Below, piece after piece: positions 1-6,492 of a DNA stretch of 7,855 nucleotides. Position 1 is the first letter of the stretch. Every line of letters begins with the position of its first letter. Position numbers and translations under genes: made by a program. Origin of the DNA: an uncultured Clostridia bacterium (lineage in GTDB: Bacteria; Bacillota; Clostridia; Oscillospirales; CAG-272); NCBI GenBank assembly GCA_937892405.1, contig CALAFS010000010.1, positions 1-7,855 of the forward strand, given 5' to 3'. The notes beneath the pieces are model-generated. The model was not told where the DNA came from. It made no database searches and saw nothing but the letters and a program-made list of their open reading frames with translations.

Positions 1-43
1 GTGCGGAAATCGCGCGAAAAGATTGTTGAATTTGCAAATTCTA

Positions 44-72
44 TTGCAAAAACTTTCATTTTATGCTATACT
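44..72 (+). promoter_or_regulatory. Promoter of the aminotransferase gene
   Basis: A -35 box TTGCAA (44-49) and a -10 box TATACT (67-72) are separated by exactly 17 bases, with an extended -10 TG at 64-65. Transcription would start near base 79, giving a leader of about 60 nt. The heptamer TTGCAAA occurs at 32-38 and again at 44-50, so the -35 box lies in the second copy of a 12-nt direct repeat. Confidence 0.8.
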
Positions 73-137
73 GTTAGTGAAAACACCTGACAATTTGAAT
101 TTTCTCTGCGTTTCAGATTCAAAAAGAAGGAAAAACT

Positions 138-1415
138 ATGACCTATCAGGAAAAAAACAGGGAGGCTCTGAAAGAAGAGCTTGACCGATTACTTTCAATA
201 TATCACAAATCCCGCGCGAAGGGACTTTCTCTCGACCTTTCCAGAGGAAAGCCGAACGGGGAACAGCTGAGCCTGACCGACGGACTTTTGGATCTCCCGC
301 TTCTCTCCGAAGGGGCGAGATCACGCGACGGCATCGACTGCCGCAATTACGGCGCATTCGACGGACTGTCCGAGATGAAGGAGCTTCTCGGCGAGATCTA
401 CGGGATAGATCCCGCACGCATTTTCGTCGGCGGGAACTCGTCTCTTCAATTGATGTATGACGCACTCGCGCGTGCGATGCTTTTCGGTGTCCCGGGCGGG
501 GAACCGTGGGTGCTTGAGCCCGGGCGGAAATGGATCTGCGTCGTCCCGGGATATGACCGACACTTCCGCGTGACGGAAGAATTCGGCTTTGAGCTTCTCT
601 CCGTCCCGATGACGCCCGACGGACCCGATATGGATACGGTGGAGCGGCTGGCGGCGGATCCCGCGGTCAAAGGGATCTGGTGCGTGCCGAAGTATTCCAA
701 CCCGACGGGGAATACCTATACCGAGACGACGGTGCGCCGTCTTGTCGCCATGAAGACGGCGGCGCCCGACTTCCGCATTTTCTGGGACAATGCCTATGCC
801 GTCCACGATGCGACAGAGCAGGGCGACACACTTGCCGATATTTTCGCTTTGGCGAAGGAATACGGGACAGAAGACCGCGTCCTGTATTTCGGCTCCACCT
901 CGAAGATCAGCTTCCCGGGCGGCGGTGTCGCTATGGTGGCGGCAAGTGAGAGAAATCTCGCGGATATCCGCGCCCGTGTCGGCGTGGAAACCATCGGCTA
1001 CGATAAGATCAATCAGCTTCGGCATGTAAGATATTTCCGCGACGGTAAAAACGTGCGGGAGCATATGAAAAAGCTCGGAAAATGCGTGCGCGAAAAGTTT
1101 GATATCGCCCTGACAGAGCTTTCCGCACTGGATGGGTGCGGGATCGCCTCGTATACGAACCCGCGTGGCGGGTATTTTATATCGCTCGATGTCCTGCCCG
1201 GCACGGCAAAAAGGGTGTATGCTCTTTGTCGCGATGCCGGTGTGATACTGACCCCGGCTGGCGCGACCTATCCCTATGGCAAGGATCCGGAGGATAAGAA
1301 TCTGCGTCTCGCACCGACCTATCCGACAAGTGATGATCTGCGTGCCGCTACGAAGATTCTCGTTCTCGCGGTGAAGATTGCCGCACTTGAAAAATTGCTC
1401 GCTTCCGAAGCGTGA
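138..1415 (+). CDS. PLP-dependent aspartate-type aminotransferase (fold type I, Aminotran_MocR-like family)
   Basis: A 425-residue fold-type-I aminotransferase, cytosolic, probably transferring an amino group between an amino acid such as aspartate and a 2-oxo acid. Visible signatures in order are SRGKPN near residues 35-40 (substrate-side motif), GGNSS at 98-102 (PLP phosphate cup), NPTG at 188-191, DNAY at 217-220 (Asp contacting the pyridine nitrogen), STSK with the PLP-lysine at K256, and NLRLAPTYP with the carboxylate-binding arginine at about R390. This pattern and length fit the family that includes mycobacterial Rv3722c, an aspartate aminotransferase; the family assignment is from memory of motifs. 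The start ATG follows an AGAAGGA ribosome binding site (125-131) by 6 nt. It has its own promoter and terminator, so it is probably monocistronic. Exact substrate is inferred and could be another dicarboxylic or aromatic amino acid. Confidence 0.9.
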   Translation: MTYQEKNREALKEELDRLLSIYHKSRAKGLSLDLSRGKPNGEQLSLTDGLLDLPLLSEGARSRDGIDCRNYGAFDGLSEMKELLGEIYGIDPARIFVGGNSSLQLMYDALARAMLFGVPGGEPWVLEPGRKWICVVPGYDRHFRVTEEFGFELLSVPMTPDGPDMDTVERLAADPAVKGIWCVPKYSNPTGNTYTETTVRRLVAMKTAAPDFRIFWDNAYAVHDATEQGDTLADIFALAKEYGTEDRVLYFGSTSKISFPGGGVAMVAASERNLADIRARVGVETIGYDKINQLRHVRYFRDGKNVREHMKKLGKCVREKFDIALTELSALDGCGIASYTNPRGGYFISLDVLPGTAKRVYALCRDAGVILTPAGATYPYGKDPEDKNLRLAPTYPTSDDLRAATKILVLAVKIAALEKLLASEA

Positions 1416-1442
1416 AGCGAGGGCGAAAAACAGAAGAAACGA

Positions 1443-1485
1443 AGAGAGGCAAGCGCCGAATAAGGGCGTTTTGCCTCTCTTTCTT
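1443..1485 (+). terminator. Rho-independent terminator after the aminotransferase
   Basis: The arm AGAGAGGCAA (1443-1452) pairs with TTGCCTCTCT (1471-1480), and CGCC (1454-1457) pairs with GGCG (1465-1468) inside it, leaving a small internal loop. A T-rich tail (TTCTTT) follows. It lies 27 nt after the stop codon. Confidence 0.85.
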
Positions 1486-1520
1486 TACATTTGTCAAATT
1501 ATGTCTTGCCGGTATTCAAT

Positions 1521-1557
1521 TTGTTAACAATCAGAGAAATCAATTGACAATCTTGTC
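1521..1557 (+). promoter_or_regulatory. Candidate autoregulatory operator region of the TetR gene
   Basis: Two palindromes sit at the promoter of the TetR-family gene: a perfect 10-bp TTGTTAACAA (1521-1530) just upstream of the -35 box, and GACAA-TC-TTGTC (1546-1557), which overlaps the -35 box and the start of the spacer. TetR-family proteins commonly repress themselves from such sites. Which one, if either, is bound is inference. Confidence 0.35.
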
Positions 1558-1572
1558 GGATTATGCTAAAAT
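1544..1572 (+). promoter_or_regulatory. Promoter of the TetR-family gene
   Basis: A consensus -35 TTGACA (1544-1549) and -10 TAAAAT (1567-1572) are separated by 17 bases, with an extended -10 TG at 1564-1565. The leader to the start codon would be about 50 nt. Confidence 0.85.
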
Positions 1573-1626
1573 ATCATCTTGAAAAAGAATATAACCACAA
1601 GAGTGGGATAAATCAGGAGGTTTATC

Positions 1627-2283
1627 ATGCCAAGAAAACAAATGTTTGAAGGCGGAACAAAAAACAGAATCCTGCAAATCGGACGGCAGCTGTTTTTTGA
1701 AAACGGGTTTGACGGCACGGGTGTCCGTGCAATCATGAAGGCAGTCGGTGCAGATGTCGGTGCTTTCTATTACTACTACACATCGAAGGACGAGCTGTTC
1801 GATGATGTGATGGAGAATTTCTTCGCACCCTTCCATGCGGACTTTGACCGTCTCGCGAAGGAAGCGGAGGAGGCGCCGTATCGTTCGCTTCTCCTGTTCT
1901 TCATCTATCTCAACGACAGAACGCGCGAGTTCCGTGCACAGTATGCGAACAACATGCACCGCACCGTGAGACTTGCGATCCGCGAGTCGACACTCACGAT
2001 CATGGAGCCCTATGTCGAGAAGATCATTCACGCTCTGATCGAGAAGGGGGCACACCCGATTCTGAATGAGAAGGCGGCGGCTGTGTTCGTCTCTCACGGT
2101 ATCGGCAGTGTCATTCTTCATGAAGACAGTGATTGGATCACCTCGATTGCCGATGATCTTCATCAGTCGATCAACCTTGTACTCGGTCTCGATGCGGATC
2201 TTTCCAAGAAGATCTACGAGGAAGAGATGAGCAAGGTCGGAGATAAAAAAGAGTATTTCTGGAGAACAGAAGCTAAAAAATAA
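1627..2283 (+). CDS. TetR/AcrR-family transcriptional regulator
   Basis: A 218-residue one-component regulator. The N-terminal DNA-binding domain is clear at about residues 12-58: helix 1 ILQIGRQLFFENGF, then TGVRAIMKAVGADVGAFYYYY, which is the helix-turn-helix with the typical aromatic run, and the conserved SKDELFDDV. Residues from about 70 on form the variable helical ligand and dimer domain, whose ligand cannot be read from sequence. The start ATG follows a consensus AGGAGG (1615-1620) by 6 nt. The promoter carries palindromes that may be its own operators. The neighbour downstream is a convergent nitroreductase, which has its own inverted repeat in its leader; control of that gene by this regulator is possible but unproven. 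The C-terminus is lysine-rich. Length is normal for the family. Confidence 0.92.
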   Translation: MPRKQMFEGGTKNRILQIGRQLFFENGFDGTGVRAIMKAVGADVGAFYYYYTSKDELFDDVMENFFAPFHADFDRLAKEAEEAPYRSLLLFFIYLNDRTREFRAQYANNMHRTVRLAIRESTLTIMEPYVEKIIHALIEKGAHPILNEKAAAVFVSHGIGSVILHEDSDWITSIADDLHQSINLVLGLDADLSKKIYEEEMSKVGDKKEYFWRTEAKK

Positions 2284-2294
2284 GGCAGAATCGC

Positions 2295-2332
2295 ACAAAG
2301 GGAGCCGACGGAATTCCGTCGGCTCCCTTTGT
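2295..2332. terminator. Bidirectional terminator, 38-nt perfect palindrome
   Basis: Bases 2295-2332 are perfectly self-complementary, giving a 17-bp stem closed by AATT. The site lies between the stop codons of the convergent TetR and nitroreductase genes (12 and 10 nt away). The arms end in CCCTTTGT on both strands, so the T-tract is short in each direction. It most likely ends both transcripts. Confidence 0.75.
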
Positions 2333-2342
2333 ATGATGTCCT

Positions 2343-2864
2343 TTACGCTTCGATGCGGTAAATATAATGATCCTTTCTCGGCTTCGCCGGGACCTTTTCG
2401 CCGTAACCGAGGACACAATGTCCGATTCCCTCATAGTCGCCCGTAATGCCGAGCTTTTTGAGCAGTGCCTGACCTTCGGGGAGGGCAAATTCTTCCTTTG
2501 CACGGTGAATCCAGCAGGAATTGACACCGAGGGCTTCGGCGGCATTCATGAGGTTTCCCATCACAAGAGCGCCGTCATAAAGATAGGTCGGAACGCTTCT
2601 GTCAGCGAGGACAACGATCACGGTCGCCGCGCCGTAGAAGGGGTCGCCGTCGTGTCCCATGATTTTCGCATTCAGCTCGGAGAGCATGTGTACCGTCTCG
2701 GGATCGTCGATGGCGATCATGATGGCGGACTGTCGCCCCATGCCGCTCGGGGCAAAGGTGCCCGCCTCCAAAATTTTGTCAAGTGTTTCGCGATCGACCT
2801 TCCGCCCGTCGAAATGACGGCAGGAACGACGGGAACATAAGGTTTCGATGACTGAATTTTTCAT
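2343..2864 (-). CDS. Small nitroreductase-family FMN oxidoreductase
   Basis: A 173-residue protein of the nitroreductase fold, expected to bind FMN as a homodimer and reduce a nitro, quinone or flavin-type substrate with NAD(P)H. The N-terminal RRSCRHF (residues 12-18) is the FMN-phosphate motif. APSGMGRQ (38-45) matches the family's active-site loop, usually APSG..Q, and LGVNSCWI (112-119) plus GYGEKVPAKPRK near the C-terminus are also typical. The start is placed at base 2864, because AAAGGAGA (complement of 2870-2877) lies 5 nt upstream. A longer frame to 2984 has no ribosome binding site and an unlikely N-terminus, and it would cross the promoter. Its own promoter and leader repeats lie upstream, and it ends at a terminator shared with the TetR gene. 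The substrate is not predictable. Confidence 0.9.
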   Translation of the reverse strand: MKNSVIETLCSRRSCRHFDGRKVDRETLDKILEAGTFAPSGMGRQSAIMIAIDDPETVHMLSELNAKIMGHDGDPFYGAATVIVVLADRSVPTYLYDGALVMGNLMNAAEALGVNSCWIHRAKEEFALPEGQALLKKLGITGDYEGIGHCVLGYGEKVPAKPRKDHYIYRIEA

Positions 2865-2879
2865 AAGTATCTCCTTTCG

Positions 2880-2924
2880 CCGCCGTATGGCGGTAAGTTG
2901 CATAAAATATCGGTAACAGTACCG
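2880..2924 (-). promoter_or_regulatory. Nitroreductase leader: inverted repeat and hairpin abutting the ribosome binding site
   Basis: The leader holds a 14-nt inverted repeat CGGTA-N4-TACCG (2911-2924) and a hairpin CCGCC-N4-GGCGG (2880-2893) that ends 2 nt from the Shine-Dalgarno sequence. The first may be a repressor operator just downstream of the transcription start, or an RNA hairpin. The second could affect translation. Function is inferred. Confidence 0.4.
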
Positions 2925-2940
2925 CGGTGATTTCATTTTC

Positions 2941-2969
2941 AGTATATCATAAAGAAAAGAAAAAATCAA
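2941..2969 (-). promoter_or_regulatory. Promoter of the nitroreductase gene
   Basis: Read on the minus strand, a -35 TTGATT (complement of 2964-2969) and a -10 TATACT (complement of 2941-2946) are separated by 17 bases, with an extended -10 TGA just before the -10. The leader would be about 70 nt. It is divergent from the tRNA promoter at 3071. Confidence 0.8.
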
Positions 2970-3070
2970 GGCGAGGGGATTCAAAAGACGGAGAAAGAGA
3001 GAAAAAATCCGTCTGCAAAGAAGAAAAATCGGAAAAATACGAAAATCCTGAAAAAAAGCGCAAAAAGCAC

Positions 3071-3099
3071 TTGCAAAAATGAAAAAGATATGCTATAAT
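3071..3099 (+). promoter_or_regulatory. Promoter of the tRNA-Ser gene
   Basis: A -35 TTGCAA (3071-3076) and a perfect -10 TATAAT (3094-3099) are 17 bases apart, with an extended -10 TG at 3091-3092. The tRNA begins about 30 nt after the expected start of transcription. Confidence 0.88.
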
Positions 3100-3134
3100 A
3101 TTCCTTGTTGTGAAACAACGCACTTCGACCATAC

Positions 3135-3223
3135 GGACAGGTATCGAAGTGGTCATAACGGCCCTGACTCGAAATCAGGTAGCCCGCAAGGGCTCGTGGG
3201 TTCGAATCCCACCCTGTCCGCCA
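3135..3223 (+). tRNA. tRNA-Ser (anticodon CGA, reads UCG)
   Basis: A complete 89-nt class II tRNA including an encoded CCA. The acceptor GGACAGG (3135-3141) pairs with CCTGTCC (3213-3219), followed by discriminator G and CCA (3221-3223). The anticodon stem CCTGA/TCAGG (3163-3167, 3175-3179) closes loop CTCGAAA, with the anticodon CGA at 3170-3172. The long variable arm around AGCCCGCAAGGGCT and the T-arm GTGGG-TTCGAAT-CCCAC (3196-3212) confirm the serine type. It stands alone, with its own promoter. Confidence 0.97.
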
Positions 3224-3226
3224 AAC

Positions 3227-3263
3227 AGTCAGCCGGATTCCGGTTTTCCGGGTTCGGCTGATT
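3227..3263 (+). terminator. Strong hairpin after tRNA-Ser, without a T-tract
   Basis: AGTCAGCCG (3227-3235) pairs with CGGCTGATT (3255-3263), with one G-U, and the stem continues through GATTCCGG/CCGGGTT with one bulge to a TTTT loop. It starts 3 nt after the CCA end. CATATC, not a T-run, follows, so it may be a processing or protective 3' hairpin rather than a true terminator. A weak -10-like TATCAT lies just after, at 3266-3271. Confidence 0.5.
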
Positions 3264-3270
3264 CATATCA

Positions 3271-3398
3271 TGTCACCGGAGGTAGAGCGTCGTAACGCTC
3301 GGGGATCGTAAGGCGTAAGTCTTGCAGGTCGCATACCGGATTAGGTGTCGAGTGCGCTCGGTTATTACTTAGTAATGACCGGGTATTTTTTATTTTTC
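3271..3398 (+). ncRNA. Structured leader of the GNAT gene, attenuator- or riboswitch-like
   Basis: Five short hairpins follow one another: GAGCGT/ACGCTC (3285-3300), GTAAG/CTTGC (3308-3325, one G-U), ATACC/GGTGT (3333-3348, one G-U), CGAG/CTCG (3349-3360), and a 12-bp stem (3357-3383, two G-U) followed by a T-rich run (3384-3397). The last stem is a good intrinsic terminator and shares bases 3357-3360 with the hairpin before it, so the two exclude each other. The T-run ends right at the GNAT ribosome binding site CGGAGG (3398-3403). I recognise no known riboswitch or T-box core. A decayed tRNA is an alternative, as GGTAGAGCG resembles a D-arm. Confidence 0.5.
3357..3397 (+). terminator. Intrinsic terminator between tRNA-Ser and the GNAT gene
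   Basis: The 10-bp core stem CGGTTATTAC/GTAATGACCG (3359-3368, 3372-3381) has a TTA loop and extends by 2 bp at its base (3357-3358 with 3382-3383). It is followed by T-rich bases 3384-3397. It could end the tRNA transcript or act as a conditional attenuator for the gene whose ribosome binding site follows at once. Confidence 0.7.
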
Positions 3399-3408
3399 GG
3401 AGGTACAT

Positions 3409-3960
3409 ATGAACAACGCAAAAGTAACCCTTGCCGCGCTGGAAGAGGATGACCGTGAGCAGTTTATCCTTGATAATCAGGCGTCTTTCAAGTATGGCGC
3501 AGTGGAAGAGTTCGGGCTGCGGGACGATCATTTTGAGGAGGACGGAGAGATCATCTCCCGCGCAACCATTGAGCAAAGTATTGATGCACCCGACAGCGAG
3601 GCATACCGGATTCTGTATGAAGGAAGAAAGGTTGGCGGCGTAGTGTTGAAAATCGACAAAGAGACACATCACAACGAGCTGGAGCTTCTTTTCGTTTCGC
3701 CGAAGGAACACAGCAAAGGCATCGGCTATGGCGCTTGGCTTGCCGTGGAAGCTCTGCACCCCGAAACCGAGGTCTGGGAGACCTGCACGCCCTATTTTGA
3801 AAAGCGCAATATCCATTTTTATATCAACAAATGCGGCTTTCACGCCGTCGAGTTTTTCTCCGCCATGCACCCGGAGCCGAATCCACCGGATGGGAACGGA
3901 GAGACATGCCCCGACGAAGGACCGGATGAAATGTTCCGCTTTGAAAAGATTATGAAGTAA
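3409..3960 (+). CDS. GNAT-family N-acetyltransferase
   Basis: A 183-residue Gcn5-related acetyltransferase that would transfer an acetyl group from acetyl-CoA to an unidentified amine. Motif A is visible as ELELLFVSP (residues 90-98) followed by HSKGIG (101-106), equivalent to the Q/R-x-x-G-x-G acetyl-CoA pyrophosphate loop but with His in the first position. The motif B region is YFEKRNIHFYINKCGFHAVEFF (129-150 in outline), where the Asn and Tyr-rich helix and the GF turn are typical. The C-terminal part is acidic and proline-rich, ending in a beta-strand-like FRFEKIMK. The start ATG follows CGGAGG (3398-3403) by 5 nt. A structured leader with a terminator stem lies just upstream, so expression may be conditional. 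No clear terminator follows. Substrate is unknown. Confidence 0.88.
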   Translation: MNNAKVTLAALEEDDREQFILDNQASFKYGAVEEFGLRDDHFEEDGEIISRATIEQSIDAPDSEAYRILYEGRKVGGVVLKIDKETHHNELELLFVSPKEHSKGIGYGAWLAVEALHPETEVWETCTPYFEKRNIHFYINKCGFHAVEFFSAMHPEPNPPDGNGETCPDEGPDEMFRFEKIMK

Positions 3961-4015
3961 GTGGCGGAAAAGCGGTTCATGTAAAAAGTTTTTCATGCGG
4001 GAGCAGAAAAAATAC

Positions 4016-4043
4016 TTGATTGTTTTGTTTTTTGTGATATACT
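4016..4043 (+). promoter_or_regulatory. Promoter of the YczE/YitT-type gene
   Basis: A -35 TTGATT (4016-4021) and a -10 TATACT (4038-4043) are separated by 16 bases, with an extended -10 TG at 4035-4036. The leader to the start at 4104 would be about 55 nt. Confidence 0.75.
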
Positions 4044-4103
4044 ATAAAAGAACAAAAAATGAATTTACCGGAAGAAGCTCTGATTATGTGGAAGGGAGAT
4101 TTT

Positions 4104-4835
4104 ATGAAGAAAATCGGGAAATCGGCAGAACTCTTGTGGATCTTCGGTATTCTGTTTGTCGCGATCGGCGTTGCCCTGTGCAGTAAAGCCAATCTCGGGG
4201 TCTCTATGATTGCGGCGCCAACCTTTGTGATTCATGAGGCGATCGCACCGTTGTGGGATGGCTTTTCCGTCGGCGTGACGGAGTATCTTGTACAGGGAGT
4301 GGTACTGATTCTTTTGTGCCTCGCTGTCCGTCGTTTCAACTGGAGGTATCTTCTCGCATTCGCCGTCGCGGTCATCTATGGGTATACACTGAATCTGTTC
4401 CTCTTTATATTCGATGGAATCCCGACCGACGCCGTGTGGATCCGGTTTCTCATGCTGATCGTCGGCGACATCTTTACCGCGCTCGGCGTTGCCTGTTTCT
4501 TTCATACATATCTTCCTCTTCAGGTGCATGAGCTCTTCGTTGCGGAATTTTCGGCGAGGTATCACCTGAGCATCAATAAGGTCAAGTGGGCGTATGACCT
4601 GTTTCTGCTCACGCTCTCGGTTGTTCTCGCATTGACGCTGTTCGGTGACGCTTCCACCTTTGATTTTTCAAGACTTCTCACCGAGGATTATCACAGCGTC
4701 GGTATCGGTACTATCATCACGACCGTCATCAACTCTCCGCTGATTGCCCTGTGGGGCAAGGGAATTGAGAAACTGTTTGATCCGACTCCGCGTTTTGAAG
4801 CATTGGAACGACTTCTTGTAAGAAAGCAGGCATAA
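4104..4835 (+). CDS. YczE/YyaS/YitT-type integral membrane protein
   Basis: A 243-residue hydrophobic protein with about six predicted membrane segments (roughly residues 8-27, 58-76, 82-103, 112-134, 164-181 and 200-220). The N-terminal pattern GIGVALCSKANLGVSMIAAP (about 15-39 with its lead-in) and the late VGIGTIITTVINSPLI (199-214) match the YczE/YitT-type membrane family, where a G-x-G-T pattern and a Pro in the last helix recur. The biochemical role of this family is not established; it may be a transporter or accessory protein. The start is placed at base 4104 because AAGGGAG (4092-4098) lies 5 nt upstream. An upstream in-frame ATG at 4059 has no ribosome binding site. It has its own promoter and a strong terminator, so it is likely transcribed alone. 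Confidence 0.82.
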   Translation: MKKIGKSAELLWIFGILFVAIGVALCSKANLGVSMIAAPTFVIHEAIAPLWDGFSVGVTEYLVQGVVLILLCLAVRRFNWRYLLAFAVAVIYGYTLNLFLFIFDGIPTDAVWIRFLMLIVGDIFTALGVACFFHTYLPLQVHELFVAEFSARYHLSINKVKWAYDLFLLTLSVVLALTLFGDASTFDFSRLLTEDYHSVGIGTIITTVINSPLIALWGKGIEKLFDPTPRFEALERLLVRKQA

Positions 4836-4853
4836 GCCCGTCCGAGACAAAAC

Positions 4854-4890
4854 AGGCGGATTCGCAACAGCGAATCCGCCTCTTTTGCTT
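4854..4890. terminator. Bidirectional terminator between convergent genes
   Basis: A perfect 12-bp stem, AGGCGGATTCGC (4854-4865) with GCGAATCCGCCT (4870-4881), closes an AACA loop. CTTTTGCTTT follows on the plus strand, and GTTTTGTCT follows on the minus strand. It serves the YczE/YitT-type gene (stop at 4835) and the minus-strand surface-protein gene (stop at 4890). Confidence 0.9.
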
Positions 4891-6470
4891 TAGTCGATGG
4901 TCTTCATCTCAAAGGTTTCACCCGTCGTGGTTTTCCACACCATGGCGGTAATGGTCTTGTTGTTGCCGTTTCCGTCCAGCACTTTGTTTCCGGAGACGGG
5001 GAGATACTGATTGGAACCGCTTGTGAGCGCGGCGGTATAAAGCGACGCGGTCGTTTCGGAAATCGTATTGCCTTCATCAATCAGGGTAAATTTGCTGTTG
5101 CTGTCCCACTGACCGATGTTGATCGCCATATTCTTCATTACCTCGTCGTCAGCCTGTGAGCTGATGTCGAACGCATTGTTCTTGAAGGTGAAAACGGGAT
5201 CGCAGCCGTCTCTGCCGATCCGTTCGATCTTGACGGGACGCGTGCTTGTTACCTTGTTGTTGATAAAGGTGAAGGTTCTGATGTAGCGGGCATTTGTGCC
5301 CTCGCCTTCATAGTCGGCGCGCCACCAGATCGGGTTGGAGTTGTTAGCGTATTCCGTATTGATGTAGTTTTCAAAGGTGCAACCATCGAATGTCGCATGC
5401 TCGGCAGGGCAGGTACCGACGACGATTCCTTTGAAGACGCAGTTTTTGAAGGTGATGGAGTTCAGATTGCTCCACGGGCTGGTGTACTTCTGCACATCGA
5501 AACTCACGACTCCCTCAAACACCATGTTCTCGAATACAACATCGCTGTTGCCGGGAACCTGAAGATAGACGGAATTTGTGGTTGCACCGTCGATGGAAGA
5601 ATAGCCGGTGACCGTTCCCTTGATGGTGCCGTCCTTGAAGATAAAGGTGTATTCACCGCGTTCGGGAACGGAGGCGGCGTAGCTCGAAAGGTTTCGGTTG
5701 CCGAGCAACACGCCCTTACCCTGATAGCCTGTGTCGTGCTCACGGTAGTCAATGTCTCCCACATCGACGGCACCCATCGTGATCTGTACCGGGACATGCT
5801 TTGTGCTGTCTTTCGATACGGTCGGAATGTCGGAGAGCGTCAGGCTGTTCTGAATACCGCTGACAGAGGTGATGAGCGGATAGGTGGAGTCCGCGTCATA
5901 GCTGTTGTCCTTGCTGTCCGACTCTACGGTGTCCTGCGTCGCGACGACAGTGACGGAAATGCCGTCGATCGTCTTGCCCATGTAAGTATTGCCCGCAGTC
6001 TCCTGCATGCGACCCGTGATCGTGAACTCTGCGGTTCCCTTCGGGGCGAGGTGCTGTTCTGTGCCGAGGGCGACATCGCCGATCGTCCAGTCGATGACAT
6101 CGTTTAGCTCCGCGTCACCCTTGATACCGGTCAGTACAACCTTGTACTTCAGCGCAAGGTCACCGGCATTGACAATCCGGAGCTTCGGAAGGGAATAAGT
6201 ACAGCCGGGTTCCCAAAGGATCTCGGTGCCTTCTTCCGGGATCTCCCCGTTAACAAGGAACTGCAGGGTCTTGCCTTCGGCAGGGACCCACTTGCCTTCG
6301 TTGTCCATCATTTCGAGGGCAACATCGAGAGTACCCGCTTTGATCGTATTGACCGAAGCGGTCGCGGTATCGGTAAACCACGCAAAGGTGGAACCGACGA
6401 GCATAGTCACGCAAAGCAGGAAGGACAGCACACTTGCGAACAACGCTCTTTTGGTGGAAAGTGTTTTCAT
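4890..6470 (-). CDS. Secreted TasA/camelysin-like protein with SipW-type signal peptide and beta-helix-like C-terminal region
   Basis: A 526-residue exported protein. The signal region (about residues 1-30) has a basic start and a hydrophobic core, then FAWFTDTATASVNTIKAGTLD (29-49 in outline). This is the hallmark of proteins cut by the SipW-type signal peptidase, as in TasA and camelysin. Residues about 30-180 fit the TasA-like beta-sandwich (WEPG, then LPKLRIVNAGDLALKYKV). After a polar linker (180-198), residues about 245-480 are rich in alternating strands with repeated F-x-N/F-K-N-C/F-x-G-C-x-F turns, the look of a right-handed parallel beta-helix. No LPXTG or membrane anchor is present. 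The start at 6470 follows AGGAGG by 8 nt; an in-frame extension to a TTG at 6560 has no good ribosome binding site. It lies downstream of a related gene. Likely a matrix fibre or adhesin; no SipW or TasA-operon partner is in the window. Confidence 0.85.
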   Translation of the reverse strand: MKTLSTKRALFASVLSFLLCVTMLVGSTFAWFTDTATASVNTIKAGTLDVALEMMDNEGKWVPAEGKTLQFLVNGEIPEEGTEILWEPGCTYSLPKLRIVNAGDLALKYKVVLTGIKGDAELNDVIDWTIGDVALGTEQHLAPKGTAEFTITGRMQETAGNTYMGKTIDGISVTVVATQDTVESDSKDNSYDADSTYPLITSVSGIQNSLTLSDIPTVSKDSTKHVPVQITMGAVDVGDIDYREHDTGYQGKGVLLGNRNLSSYAASVPERGEYTFIFKDGTIKGTVTGYSSIDGATTNSVYLQVPGNSDVVFENMVFEGVVSFDVQKYTSPWSNLNSITFKNCVFKGIVVGTCPAEHATFDGCTFENYINTEYANNSNPIWWRADYEGEGTNARYIRTFTFINNKVTSTRPVKIERIGRDGCDPVFTFKNNAFDISSQADDEVMKNMAINIGQWDSNSKFTLIDEGNTISETTASLYTAALTSGSNQYLPVSGNKVLDGNGNNKTITAMVWKTTTGETFEMKTID

Positions 6471-6492
6471 ATCGAAAACCTCCTGATATAAA

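Noticed and set aside
1561..2418. A 285-codon minus-strand frame opposite the TetR gene
   Set aside because: It is antisense to a clear TetR protein, crosses the palindromic terminator and shows no recognisable domain.
2951..3070. Purine-rich stretch between the nitroreductase and tRNA promoters
   Set aside because: It is strongly A/G biased, with one weak 7-bp repeat (2986-2992 with 3008-3014), but ordinary for AT-rich intergenic DNA in this group. No gene or clear site was seen.
3271..3350. Possible second, decayed tRNA after tRNA-Ser
   Set aside because: GGTAGAGCG resembles a D-arm and GTCACC/GGTGTC could be an imperfect acceptor, but no complete cloverleaf with a standard T-loop can be drawn. 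It is kept as an alternative in the leader entry.
3331..3612. 12-base repeat GCATACCGGATT at 3331 and 3601
   Set aside because: One or two matches of this length are expected by chance in a window this size, and the second copy is inside coding sequence.
3978..3997. CATGTAAAAA/GTTTTTCATG inverted repeat after the GNAT gene
   Set aside because: It is AT-rich with almost no loop and two mismatches, and no T-tract follows it, so it is not a credible terminator.
5397..6107. A 236-codon plus-strand frame opposite the surface-protein gene
   Set aside because: It is a shadow of the minus-strand gene, with no ribosome binding site or family features.
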